From JBHWPB01 sp043424675 (GTDB lineage Bacteria > Bacillota > Bacilli > Lactobacillales > Carnobacteriaceae_A): 43,492 nt of DNA. The notes under the pieces are model-generated. The model worked only from the letters and a program-made list of their open reading frames with translations. It was not told the DNA's origin and made no database searches. Position numbers and translations under genes: made by a program. Where the stretch lies: NCBI GenBank assembly GCA_043424675.1, contig JBHWPB010000011.1, positions 1 to 43,492 of the forward strand. The letters are read 5' to 3'. Shown here in pieces: positions 1-6,694 of this stretch; the stretch's first letter is position 1, and every line of letters begins with the position of its first letter.

Positions 1-75
1 AAAAGAAGCATAAAGACAAAGAGGTCATAGAGGAGAGAAAACATCAGTTAAATTATAAAACGTTTCAACACCTCC

Positions 76-104
76 TTGCTTTAAATAGTGATGTGTAGTA
101 GTAT
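76..104 (+). promoter_or_regulatory. Candidate promoter for rpsB-tsf
   Basis: TTGCTT (76-81) and TAGTAT (99-104) are separated by 17 nt, about 120 nt before the rpsB start. The -10 is imperfect. It is the best sigma-A-like match in the short upstream region available, and it would give a leader of roughly 115 nt. Confidence 0.4.
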
Positions 105-132
105 TATTAACGGTATTAAAATCTATTTCACA

Positions 133-191
133 CCTTGTCTGATGTAGAAGAAGGTGCTCAAAAGAGAGTCTCTTCGCAGTGGAAGACAGGG
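133..191 (+). promoter_or_regulatory. Structured rpsB 5' leader (possible autoregulatory element)
   Basis: CCTTGTCT at 133-140 can pair with AGACAGGG at 184-191 (one G-U). Inside it GAAGA (147-151) can pair with TCTTC (171-175), giving a stacked stem in the rpsB leader. Many ribosomal protein leaders carry binding sites for their own protein. That S2 binds this one is inference; no known motif was matched. Confidence 0.3.
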
Positions 192-224
192 GAGGAAAAT
201 AAAAACCAAAATGGAGGAAATATT

Positions 225-1049
225 ATGTCAGTAGTATCAATGAAAGAGTTATTAGAATCAGGAGTCCACTTCGGTCACCAGACGCGCCGTTGGGATCCAA
301 AAATGGAACAGTATATTTTTACAGAAAGAAATGGAATTTACATCATAGACTTACAACAGACTGTTCGTATGCTTGATGATGCTTACAACTTTGTAAGAAA
401 CATTGCTTCAGAAGGTGGAAATATTCTTTTTGTAGGAACTAAAAAGCAAGCACAAGAATCAATCAAACAAGAAGCGACACGTGCAGGCCAATACTACGTC
501 AACCACCGTTGGTTAGGCGGAACATTAACAAACTATGAAACAATCAGCCAGCGTATCGATTACTTAAAAGAAATTAAACAGATGGAAAAAGACGGAACAT
601 TCGAAGTGCTTCCTAAAAAAGAAGTAAGTGAACTCATTAAAGAGCGCGACCGTCTCGAAAAGTTCCTTGGTGGAATTGAAGATATGCCTGGTCTGCCAGA
701 CGCCATCTTCGTGGTAGATACACGTAAAGAATATATCGCAGTAAATGAAGCTCAAAAATTAGGTATCCCAATTATTGCTATGGTGGATACGAACTGTGAC
801 CCAGATGAAGTAGATTACGTGATTCCTTCTAACGATGATGCAATCCGTGCGATCAAACTTATCACAAAGACAATGGCAGATGCTTACATTGAAGGTAACC
901 AAGGAAACCAGAGTGTTGAAGAAGAAATGCTAGAAGAAGCTGAAGAAAGTACAGAAACTTCAGAAAACACTGAATCAAATGAAGAAAACGAAGCTCCATC
1001 ACAAGAATCCTTAGAAGATTTAACTGAAATTGTTGAAGGGGATAACTAA
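225..1049 (+). CDS. rpsB: 30S ribosomal protein S2
   Basis: The 274-aa product is the small-subunit protein that joins late and helps dock S1 and mRNA. It has the S2 opening VSMKELLESGVHFGHQTRRW, the family IFVVDTRKE stretch and the VDTNCDPD motif near residues 190-200. The reading frame is open further upstream from a TTG at 135. ATG 225 is chosen because GGAGGAAA lies just before it at 213-219 and the protein then begins as other S2 proteins do. The S2 fold ends near residue 226. A further ~48 residues form a Glu/Ser/Asn-rich acidic tail, making it longer than the roughly 240-250 aa usual for the family. tsf follows 70 bp later, the standard rpsB-tsf operon. Confidence 0.97.
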   Translation: MSVVSMKELLESGVHFGHQTRRWDPKMEQYIFTERNGIYIIDLQQTVRMLDDAYNFVRNIASEGGNILFVGTKKQAQESIKQEATRAGQYYVNHRWLGGTLTNYETISQRIDYLKEIKQMEKDGTFEVLPKKEVSELIKERDRLEKFLGGIEDMPGLPDAIFVVDTRKEYIAVNEAQKLGIPIIAMVDTNCDPDEVDYVIPSNDDAIRAIKLITKTMADAYIEGNQGNQSVEEEMLEEAEESTETSENTESNEENEAPSQESLEDLTEIVEGDN

Positions 1050-1119
1050 TTAGTAGTTTGCTATACTAATGTATGAGACATAACAATTAGAAATTTAATA
1101 CAATATGGGAGGATTTTTA

Positions 1120-1998
1120 ATGGCTAAGATTAAAGCTGCACAGGTTAAAGAATTGCGCGATCGTACAAGTGTTGGAATGATGGATGCAAAAAATGCACTA
1201 GTTGAAACAGATGGGGACATGGAAGCAGCCATCACTCTATTACGTGAACAAGGTTTAGCAGCAGTCGAGAAAAAAGCAGGGCGTATCGCAGCTGAGGGAC
1301 TTTCCGATGTTCATGTAGCTGGAAATGTCGCAGCAGTCGTTGAAGTAAACTCAGAGACTGACTTTGTTTCGAAAAACGAAGAGTTCCAAAAGCTGGTTAA
1401 AAACATTAGCGAAACTATCACAGCTAATGATCCAGCAGACATGGACGAAGCGATGCAATTAGATATGAATGGAGAGACTATCGAAGACGCTATCACCAAT
1501 GCGATAAATACGATTGGAGAAAAAATTACATTCCGTCGTTTTGCTCGCTTTGAAAAAGAAGATAGCCAGCACTTCGGCCCATACATTCACATGAACGGTG
1601 AAATCAGTGCTCTTACAGTTGTTGAGGGTGGAGATGAAAATGTTGCCCGTGATATCGCAATGCACGTGGCAGCGATCAACCCGCGTTACCTAGACCGCAG
1701 CCAAGTTCCAGAGGATGTAAAGGCAGAAGAGAAAAACATCCTCGTAGAACAGGCCAAACAAGAAGGTAAACCTGAGAACATCGTTGAGAAAATGGTTGAA
1801 GGACGCATGAACAAATGGCTTGGAGAGATTTCACTCGTAGACCAAGACTTTGTGAAGAACCCTGATCAAACTGTTCAACAATACTTAGATGAAAACAATG
1901 CTTCCGTTACAAACTTTGTACGCTTTGAAGTTGGAGAAGGTATTGAAAAACGTGAAGAAGACTTTGCAGAAGAAGTCAAAAAAGAGTTGAACAAATAA
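1120..1998 (+). CDS. tsf: Translation elongation factor Ts
   Basis: The 292-aa product is EF-Ts, the guanine nucleotide exchange factor that recycles EF-Tu-GDP in the cytoplasm. The N-terminal UBA-like domain carries VKELRDRTSVGMMDAKNAL with the conserved TxxGMMDCKKAL-type pattern. ETDFVSKNEEF, near residue 80, is the EF-Tu-contacting TDFV motif. Five upstream codons are open, but GGGAGGA at 1107-1113 places the start at ATG 1120 (MAKIKA). It follows rpsB on the same strand, and a strong terminator at 2015-2042 ends the unit. Confidence 0.97.
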   Translation: MAKIKAAQVKELRDRTSVGMMDAKNALVETDGDMEAAITLLREQGLAAVEKKAGRIAAEGLSDVHVAGNVAAVVEVNSETDFVSKNEEFQKLVKNISETITANDPADMDEAMQLDMNGETIEDAITNAINTIGEKITFRRFARFEKEDSQHFGPYIHMNGEISALTVVEGGDENVARDIAMHVAAINPRYLDRSQVPEDVKAEEKNILVEQAKQEGKPENIVEKMVEGRMNKWLGEISLVDQDFVKNPDQTVQQYLDENNASVTNFVRFEVGEGIEKREEDFAEEVKKELNK

Positions 1999-2014
1999 GC
2001 TTCATTCAGACTTT

Positions 2015-2042
2015 GGAACGCATTCATTTGCGTTCCTTTTTT
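2015..2042 (+). terminator. Intrinsic terminator after tsf
   Basis: Perfect 8-bp stem GGAACGCA/TGCGTTCC (2015-2022 with 2029-2036), loop TTCATT, then six T. It ends the rpsB-tsf unit. Confidence 0.92.
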
Positions 2043-2063
2043 GTAGGTCTAAACTTATCGGAA

Positions 2064-2093
2064 TTGTTCAATCTTCCGGGTTTATGATAAAAT
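2064..2093 (+). promoter_or_regulatory. Candidate pyrH-frr promoter
   Basis: TTGTTC (2064-2069), an 18-nt spacer and TAAAAT (2088-2093) lie directly after the tsf terminator and 21 nt before the pyrH start. An overlapping TATGAT at 2083-2088 is a better hexamer but too close to the -35. Confidence 0.45.
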
Positions 2094-2114
2094 AAATACA
2101 TTATGGAGGTCATT

Positions 2115-2849
2115 ATGGCAGAACCAAAATATGAACGTGTGGTACTAAAACTTAGCGGAGAAGCACTGGCTGGAAATCAAGGCTATGGCATCAATCCGCT
2201 AGAGGTGAAAAATATCGCAGTCCAACTTAAAGAAATCTATGATTTAGGCGTCCAGATTGCGATTGTTGTCGGTGGAGGAAACATATGGAGAGGGCAAGTT
2301 GGTTCAGAGTTAGGCATGGAAAGAGCACAAGCGGACTATATGGGGATGCTTGCAACAATTATGAACGCACTTGCACTTCAAGATGCTCTAGAGAATGAAG
2401 ATGTCAGAACACGGGTCCAAACATCGATTGAGATGCGTGAAATCGCTGAGCCTTATATCAGACGCCGAGCAATCACCCACTTGAATAAAGGCCGGGTTGT
2501 AATATTCGCAGGAGGAACGGGAAACCCTTACTTCTCAACAGATACTGCAGCAGCATTACGCGCAGCGGAAATCGATGCCGATGTTATTTTAATGGCTAAA
2601 AATAATGTGGATGGAGTATATTCTTCTGATCCTAAAGAGAATGATGACGCGGTCATGTATCATGAACTTTCATATCTTGACATTATAAACAAAGACTTAA
2701 AAGTGATGGACGTTACTGCAAGTTCTCTAAGTATGGATAATGATATTCCATTAGTTGTGTTTAACCTTAATAAAGATGGAAATATTAAAAGAGTAGTAAC
2801 TGGTGAAGATATTGGAACTACTGTGAGAAGGAGCGAGATAAATGAGTAA
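2115..2849 (+). CDS. pyrH: UMP kinase
   Basis: The 244-aa cytoplasmic enzyme of the amino-acid-kinase fold phosphorylates UMP to UDP for RNA, sugar-nucleotide and dCTP/dTTP supply. Visible features are the N-terminal VVLKLSGEAL, the glycine loop VVGGGNIWRG (about residues 55-64), the TGNPYFSTDTAA substrate region and the VILMAKNNVDGVYSSDP motif typical of bacterial PyrH. GGAGGT at 2105-2110 supports ATG 2115 over an in-frame ATG at 2103. Its last codons overlap the frr start by 8 bp, which indicates translational coupling. Confidence 0.97.
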   Translation: MAEPKYERVVLKLSGEALAGNQGYGINPLEVKNIAVQLKEIYDLGVQIAIVVGGGNIWRGQVGSELGMERAQADYMGMLATIMNALALQDALENEDVRTRVQTSIEMREIAEPYIRRRAITHLNKGRVVIFAGGTGNPYFSTDTAAALRAAEIDADVILMAKNNVDGVYSSDPKENDDAVMYHELSYLDIINKDLKVMDVTASSLSMDNDIPLVVFNLNKDGNIKRVVTGEDIGTTVRRSEINE

Positions 2850-3399
2850 AGCAATTATTAATCAAACAAAGACGAGAATGGAAAAAGCAGAACAGGCGTT
2901 GAGAAGAGAATTAGGAAAAATTCGCGCAGGTAATGCTAACCCTAGTTTGTTGAATCATATTCAAGTGGAATATTATGGAGTCCCTACACCATTGAACCAG
3001 CTTGCTATGGTGTCTGTGCCTGAACCACGTTTATTGATGATCAAACCATATGACCAGAGTTCGCTGGGAGATATCGAACGGGCAATTAATGAAAGTGATC
3101 TTGGCTTGCCTCCACAAAATGACGGAGAAGTCATACGTCTCTCCATCCCGGCTCTTTCAGAAGAAAGACGTCAAGAAATAGCGAAGAATGTCGGAAAAGA
3201 AGCTGAACAAGCTAAAGTTTCTGTCCGAAATATTCGTCGTGATGCAATGGACGAGCTGAAAGAAAGCGAAAAAAGTGGAGATATTACAGAGGACGAACTC
3301 AGACGTTTTGAAGATGAAGTACAAAATTTAACAGATGAGAGTGTCGCTTCTATCGACAAAATAGCAGAAGAAAAAGAAGAAGAAATCTTAAACGTATAG
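2842..3399 (+). CDS. frr: Ribosome recycling factor
   Basis: The 185-aa product works with EF-G to split the post-termination ribosome. It has the whole-length RRF pattern: KTRMEKAEQALRRELGKIRAGNANPSLL in helix 1 (arginine-rich RxGRA-type loop), VEYYGVPTPLNQLA in the domain II hinge, IPALSEERRQEIAK, and VRNIRRDAMDELK near residue 130. The length matches the family. The start overlaps the end of pyrH with AAGGAG at 2828-2833 inside pyrH. A two-way terminator follows. Confidence 0.97.
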   Translation: MSKAIINQTKTRMEKAEQALRRELGKIRAGNANPSLLNHIQVEYYGVPTPLNQLAMVSVPEPRLLMIKPYDQSSLGDIERAINESDLGLPPQNDGEVIRLSIPALSEERRQEIAKNVGKEAEQAKVSVRNIRRDAMDELKESEKSGDITEDELRRFEDEVQNLTDESVASIDKIAEEKEEEILNV

Positions 3400-3400
3400 T

Positions 3401-3470
3401 AAAAAAAGCATTCTCTTTCCGATCTATTCTTCCCAAGTTGAGAAGAAAATCGCATGGAGAATGCTTTTTA
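3401..3470. terminator. Bidirectional terminator between frr and the - strand small ORF
   Basis: GCATTCTC (3408-3415) pairs with GAGAATGC (3457-3464). It is flanked by A7 on the left and T5 on the right, so it can end transcription on both strands. A nested stem TTCTTC/GAAGAA (3427-3432 with 3442-3447) sits in the loop. It lies between convergent frr (+) and the small - strand ORF. Confidence 0.8.
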
Positions 3471-3530
3471 TTTGTTTACAAGTCTGAGAAATCCTAAAAA
3501 GACAAATATATCTTGTTCTGATAAAACTAT

Positions 3531-3635
3531 TTAATTTTCATCCGGACTGAAAATCCAGTTTACAATTTGAGTCACCAGAAATGTAACAATAGCTCCAACT
3601 ACCCATCTTTTGATTCTATTTTTTATACGATTCAT
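3531..3635 (-). CDS. Small single-pass membrane peptide, function unknown
   Basis: A 34-codon ORF reads right to left from ATG at 3635 to TAA at 3531. The peptide has a basic start (MNRIKNRIKRW), a roughly 18-residue hydrophobic stretch (VVGAIVTFLVTQIVNWIF) and a short acidic end (SPDEN), so one membrane-spanning helix with the N-terminus inside is likely. AGGGTGAT at 3639-3646 is a plausible Shine-Dalgarno. A consensus TATAAT on the - strand (3656-3661) and the two-way terminator at 3401-3470 frame it as its own transcription unit. I do not recognise the family. The layout resembles several kinds of bacterial small membrane proteins, including type I toxins, but nothing seen here proves a toxin. 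Confidence 0.55.
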   Translation of the reverse strand: MNRIKNRIKRWVVGAIVTFLVTQIVNWIFSPDEN

Positions 3636-3655
3636 CCTATCACCCTATACTGTTT

Positions 3656-3661
3656 ATTATA
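3656..3661 (-). promoter_or_regulatory. -10 element for the small - strand ORF
   Basis: Perfect TATAAT on the - strand, 21 nt before the small ORF's start codon. No good -35 is found at 16-18 nt; TTGCTA lies 20 nt upstream. Confidence 0.4.
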
Positions 3662-3741
3662 TTCTGTTTGTATAAATAGTATAGCAATAAAGTGCGAAAA
3701 AAACATAGCAGACGGTTTTCTATAGAGAAAAAGTAGAAAAG

Positions 3742-3792
3742 ACAGAGTAATGTGCTGCAAATATATGAAAAACACTCTGTTTTTGGTACAAT
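3742..3792 (+). promoter_or_regulatory. uppS upstream region: inverted repeat plus extended -10
   Basis: The interval before uppS (3662-3824) holds no gene. An extended -10, TGG+TACAAT (3784-3792), lies 33 nt before uppS with no good -35. Just before it ACAGAGT (3742-3748) can pair with ACTCTGT (3774-3780), followed by T5, which resembles a weak terminator. Whether it terminates upstream transcripts or is only part of the promoter is unclear. Confidence 0.4.
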
Positions 3793-3824
3793 AATACAGA
3801 TGTTCTACGAGGAGATGAAGAAAT

Positions 3825-4583
3825 ATGAATGAAGAAGTATCTGAACAAAATGAAAAGAACCCAAACCATGTTGCTATCGTGATGGATGGTAACGGCCGCT
3901 GGGCTCAGCGCAGGGGGCTGTCACGTTCAGATGGACATGAAGAAGGGATGAAAAACATTCGTCCTATTGTTAAAGAGGCGATTAGGAATGATATCAAAGT
4001 TCTGTCGCTATTCGCCTTTTCAACAGAAAACTGGAAGCGATCACTGGGTGAAGTCCGCTTTATCATGGGTCTGCCTATTCGCTTCTTTAGTGACTACATG
4101 AAAGAAATTATGGAGAATAATATCCAGGTTAAAATAACAGGGTTTCCTGATCGTGTTCCTCGTAAAACAAGAGATGCGATAAATAAAGCGATAGAGCTTA
4201 CGACCAATAACACAGGCCTTATTATAAACATAGCGTTTAACTACGGCGGGAGAGCAGAGATAACTGATGCAGTTAGAAGGATCGTGCAAGATACAGAAAA
4301 GGGAAAAGTAAGAGCAAAAGATATAGACGAAGCATTTATCAACCAGTATTTAATGACAACTCAAGCAGCTCAGCCCTATGAAGATGTTGACTTGCTCATC
4401 CGAACGAGTGGAGAAGAAAGATTGAGTAATTTTCTCTTGTGGCAAATTGCTTACAGCGAATTCTATTTCTCTGATTTACCTTGGCCAGCATTTACTGTCG
4501 AAGAATTTAAGGCTGCTATTGCGTCTTACAAACAAAGAAACAGACGTTTTGGTGGTGTTGAGGAAGAGGGTCAGGTGAAATAA
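3825..4583 (+). CDS. uppS: Isoprenyl transferase (undecaprenyl diphosphate synthase)
   Basis: The 252-aa cis-prenyltransferase condenses isopentenyl-PP onto farnesyl-PP to make the C55 carrier lipid for peptidoglycan and wall polymers. HVAIVMDGNGRWAQRRG (about residues 15-31) contains the catalytic Asp and the diphosphate-binding GNGRW. FAFSTENWKR and the C-terminal LLIRTSGEERLSNFLLWQ and FSDLPWPAF segments with the RxSGExRLSNF signature are intact. GGAG at 3811-3814 precedes ATG 3825. cdsA starts immediately after its stop codon, so the two envelope-lipid genes are probably co-translated. Confidence 0.96.
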   Translation: MNEEVSEQNEKNPNHVAIVMDGNGRWAQRRGLSRSDGHEEGMKNIRPIVKEAIRNDIKVLSLFAFSTENWKRSLGEVRFIMGLPIRFFSDYMKEIMENNIQVKITGFPDRVPRKTRDAINKAIELTTNNTGLIINIAFNYGGRAEITDAVRRIVQDTEKGKVRAKDIDEAFINQYLMTTQAAQPYEDVDLLIRTSGEERLSNFLLWQIAYSEFYFSDLPWPAFTVEEFKAAIASYKQRNRRFGGVEEEGQVK

Positions 4584-5375
4584 ATGACTTTAAGAATTTT
4601 TACTTTAGTAATATTCTTTGCAATATTTATTCCATTAATGGTGATAGGTGGTGCTCCGAGTGCTGTCTTGTTGGCAGTTTTATCGGTTATCACATACTTA
4701 GAGATGCTGAAAATGAAGGAAATACCTTTCCTTTCTCTGCCAGCGATCATTTCAATTATCGGATTGATTGCTTATATACTTTCAGGCAGTGTGCCGGCGG
4801 CTCTTTATTTTTTGACAGATATGAATATTTTGATTTTAATTTTAACATTGCTGGTGACAGTCATGCTGTTCTCAAAGCAGAGTATAAATATTGAAGACGT
4901 CGCTTATATGTTGTTTGGAGTGTTTTACATCGGTAACGGCTTTCAGACTATGCTCACTGTCCGTATGGAAAGCCTCTACCTCCTCTTTTACTTTTTTATT
5001 GTTATTTGGAGCACCGATACAGGAGCATACGGCTTTGGAAAATTAATGGGCAAAAGAAAATTAGCCCCACAGCTCAGTCCTAATAAAACTGTGGAAGGAT
5101 TTTTAGGCGGTATTTTATTGGCAGTGATAGTTGCTAATATCTATCTGTTTCTGATTCCTGCAACCATCCCATTATTTTCTAACATCTTTGTTATTATGAT
5201 TATTTCAATCGCAGGACAATTAGGAGATCTTGTAGAATCAGCAATAAAGAGAAAATATGATTTTAAAGATTCAGGCAACATACTGCCTGGACATGGCGGG
5301 ATGTTCGATAGGTTCGACAGTAGTATCTTTGTAATGAATCTTGTCAAATTATTGTTGACTTTTATTGCCGCTTGA
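4584..5375 (+). CDS. cdsA: Phosphatidate cytidylyltransferase (CDP-diglyceride synthase)
   Basis: The 263-aa polytopic membrane enzyme makes CDP-diacylglycerol from CTP and phosphatidic acid, the branch point to phosphatidylglycerol and cardiolipin. About eight hydrophobic segments are visible. The C-terminal block SAIKRKYDFKDSGNILPGHG, followed by GMFDRFDS, is the CDP-DAG synthase signature. STDTGAYGFGKLMGKRK and SPNKTVEGFLGG are also family motifs. Its ATG directly follows the uppS stop. No dxr gene separates it from rseP, unlike Bacillus subtilis. Confidence 0.95.
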   Translation: MTLRIFTLVIFFAIFIPLMVIGGAPSAVLLAVLSVITYLEMLKMKEIPFLSLPAIISIIGLIAYILSGSVPAALYFLTDMNILILILTLLVTVMLFSKQSINIEDVAYMLFGVFYIGNGFQTMLTVRMESLYLLFYFFIVIWSTDTGAYGFGKLMGKRKLAPQLSPNKTVEGFLGGILLAVIVANIYLFLIPATIPLFSNIFVIMIISIAGQLGDLVESAIKRKYDFKDSGNILPGHGGMFDRFDSSIFVMNLVKLLLTFIAA

Positions 5376-5403
5376 TTAAAAGGCAAAGTAAGGAGAGAAG
5401 TAT

Positions 5404-6672
5404 ATGACTTCTGTTATCGCTTTTATATTTGTTTTTGGTATCTTAGTCATCGCCCACGAGTTTGGACACTACATCTTGGCTAAGCGTGCCGGTGTTCTTG
5501 TTCGAGAGTTTGCAATCGGTTTTGGTCCCAAATTATTCAACTACAAGGGTGGAGAAACTACTTATACGCTTCGTATTCTTCCTTTTGGAGGTTATGTTCG
5601 TTTGGCGGGCGGGGAAGAAGATTTTGAATTTCGTCCCGGTCTTCCCGCGACCTTGGAGCTGACAGAGAACAACACAATAAAAACTATCGATGTCTCGCAA
5701 GAATTACAGACAAAAACTGGTCTGCCTATGGAAGTGACAGATGCTGATTTAGAATATGATATGTATATTGAAGGAGTCGTGCCCGGCAAGGAAGGGGTCA
5801 CGCGTTATTCGGTGGAGAGAGATGCGGATGTGATCGAAGAAGACGGAACAAGTGTGCAAGTGGCTCCTATTGAGCGCCAAGTTCAATCTGCGTCTCTGTT
5901 AAATCGTCTGCTCATAAATTTTGCAGGTCCTTTTAACAACATCATTCTTGCGATGGTCATCTTTTCGATTATCGCTTTCATCCAAGGGGGCGTATTCACC
6001 TCTGAACCCGAAATCGGAGAAGTCATAGAAAACAGCCCTGCAGAGGAAGCGGGTCTTCAAGAAGGAGATCAGGTCTTAGCCGTCGACGGACAAGAGATGG
6101 AAACTTTTCAAGAGATCGCAGCTTATATCCAACAGAGACCTGGAGAAGAAATTGTAATAGAAATAGAAAATGCACAGAGTGGAAGAGAAACAGTGACTGT
6201 TCTCCCAGAAGAACAAGAAGTTGAAAGTGGAGAAACCATCGGTCTTGTAGGAATCCAAGCTCCTATGGCAGAGGACTTTTGGTCTAAGCTGTCTTATGGT
6301 TGGACGCAGACCTGGTCCATCATTGGTGCTTTGTTTACAGCTATTTGGGACATGGTTACCGGAAACTTTTCACTAGATATGCTGGGAGGACCCGTTGCGA
6401 TATTCGCGACGACGAGTACAGCTGTATCGGGAGGAATTGCAGGGCTCTTATCATGGATGGCTTATCTCAGTATCAACTTGGGAATTATCAACTTGCTTCC
6501 CATTCCAGCCCTAGACGGTGGAAAGATTGTTATAAATCTGATTGAAGGAGTCCTTGGAAGACCTGTCAGTGAAAAAGCTGAAGTCATTGTCACTTTAATT
6601 GGCGTCGCCTTTATATTTACACTTATGATTGCAGTAACATGGAACGATATTCAAAGATTCTTTTTACAATAA
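5404..6672 (+). CDS. rseP: Site-2 intramembrane metalloprotease RseP/RasP
   Basis: The 422-aa zinc metalloprotease cleaves anti-sigma factors and remnant signal peptides within the membrane. HEFGHYILAKRAGV (HExxH, about residues 18-31) supplies two zinc ligands and the catalytic Glu. LLPIPALDGGKIV (about residues 370-382) is the second, NxxPxPxLDGG-type motif with the third ligand. A PDZ domain lies between them (about residues 200-275, GEVIENSPAEEAGLQEGDQVL). Membrane segments flank these regions. AAGGAG at 5390-5395 supports ATG 5404. Its length is normal for Gram-positive members. It lies between cdsA and proS in one apparent operon. Confidence 0.95.
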   Translation: MTSVIAFIFVFGILVIAHEFGHYILAKRAGVLVREFAIGFGPKLFNYKGGETTYTLRILPFGGYVRLAGGEEDFEFRPGLPATLELTENNTIKTIDVSQELQTKTGLPMEVTDADLEYDMYIEGVVPGKEGVTRYSVERDADVIEEDGTSVQVAPIERQVQSASLLNRLLINFAGPFNNIILAMVIFSIIAFIQGGVFTSEPEIGEVIENSPAEEAGLQEGDQVLAVDGQEMETFQEIAAYIQQRPGEEIVIEIENAQSGRETVTVLPEEQEVESGETIGLVGIQAPMAEDFWSKLSYGWTQTWSIIGALFTAIWDMVTGNFSLDMLGGPVAIFATTSTAVSGGIAGLLSWMAYLSINLGIINLLPIPALDGGKIVINLIEGVLGRPVSEKAEVIVTLIGVAFIFTLMIAVTWNDIQRFFLQ

Positions 6673-6694
6673 AAATTAGAGGGGTAGATAAATT

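Noticed and set aside
3..98. Frame open from the window edge to TAG at 96-98, 31 codons, Lys-rich
   Set aside because: It could be the end of an upstream gene, but 31 open codons occur by chance quite often and no family motif is seen.
135..224. Upstream extension of rpsB from TTG 135
   Set aside because: No ribosome site before it, no S2 protein has this extension, and a strong GGAGG precedes ATG 225.
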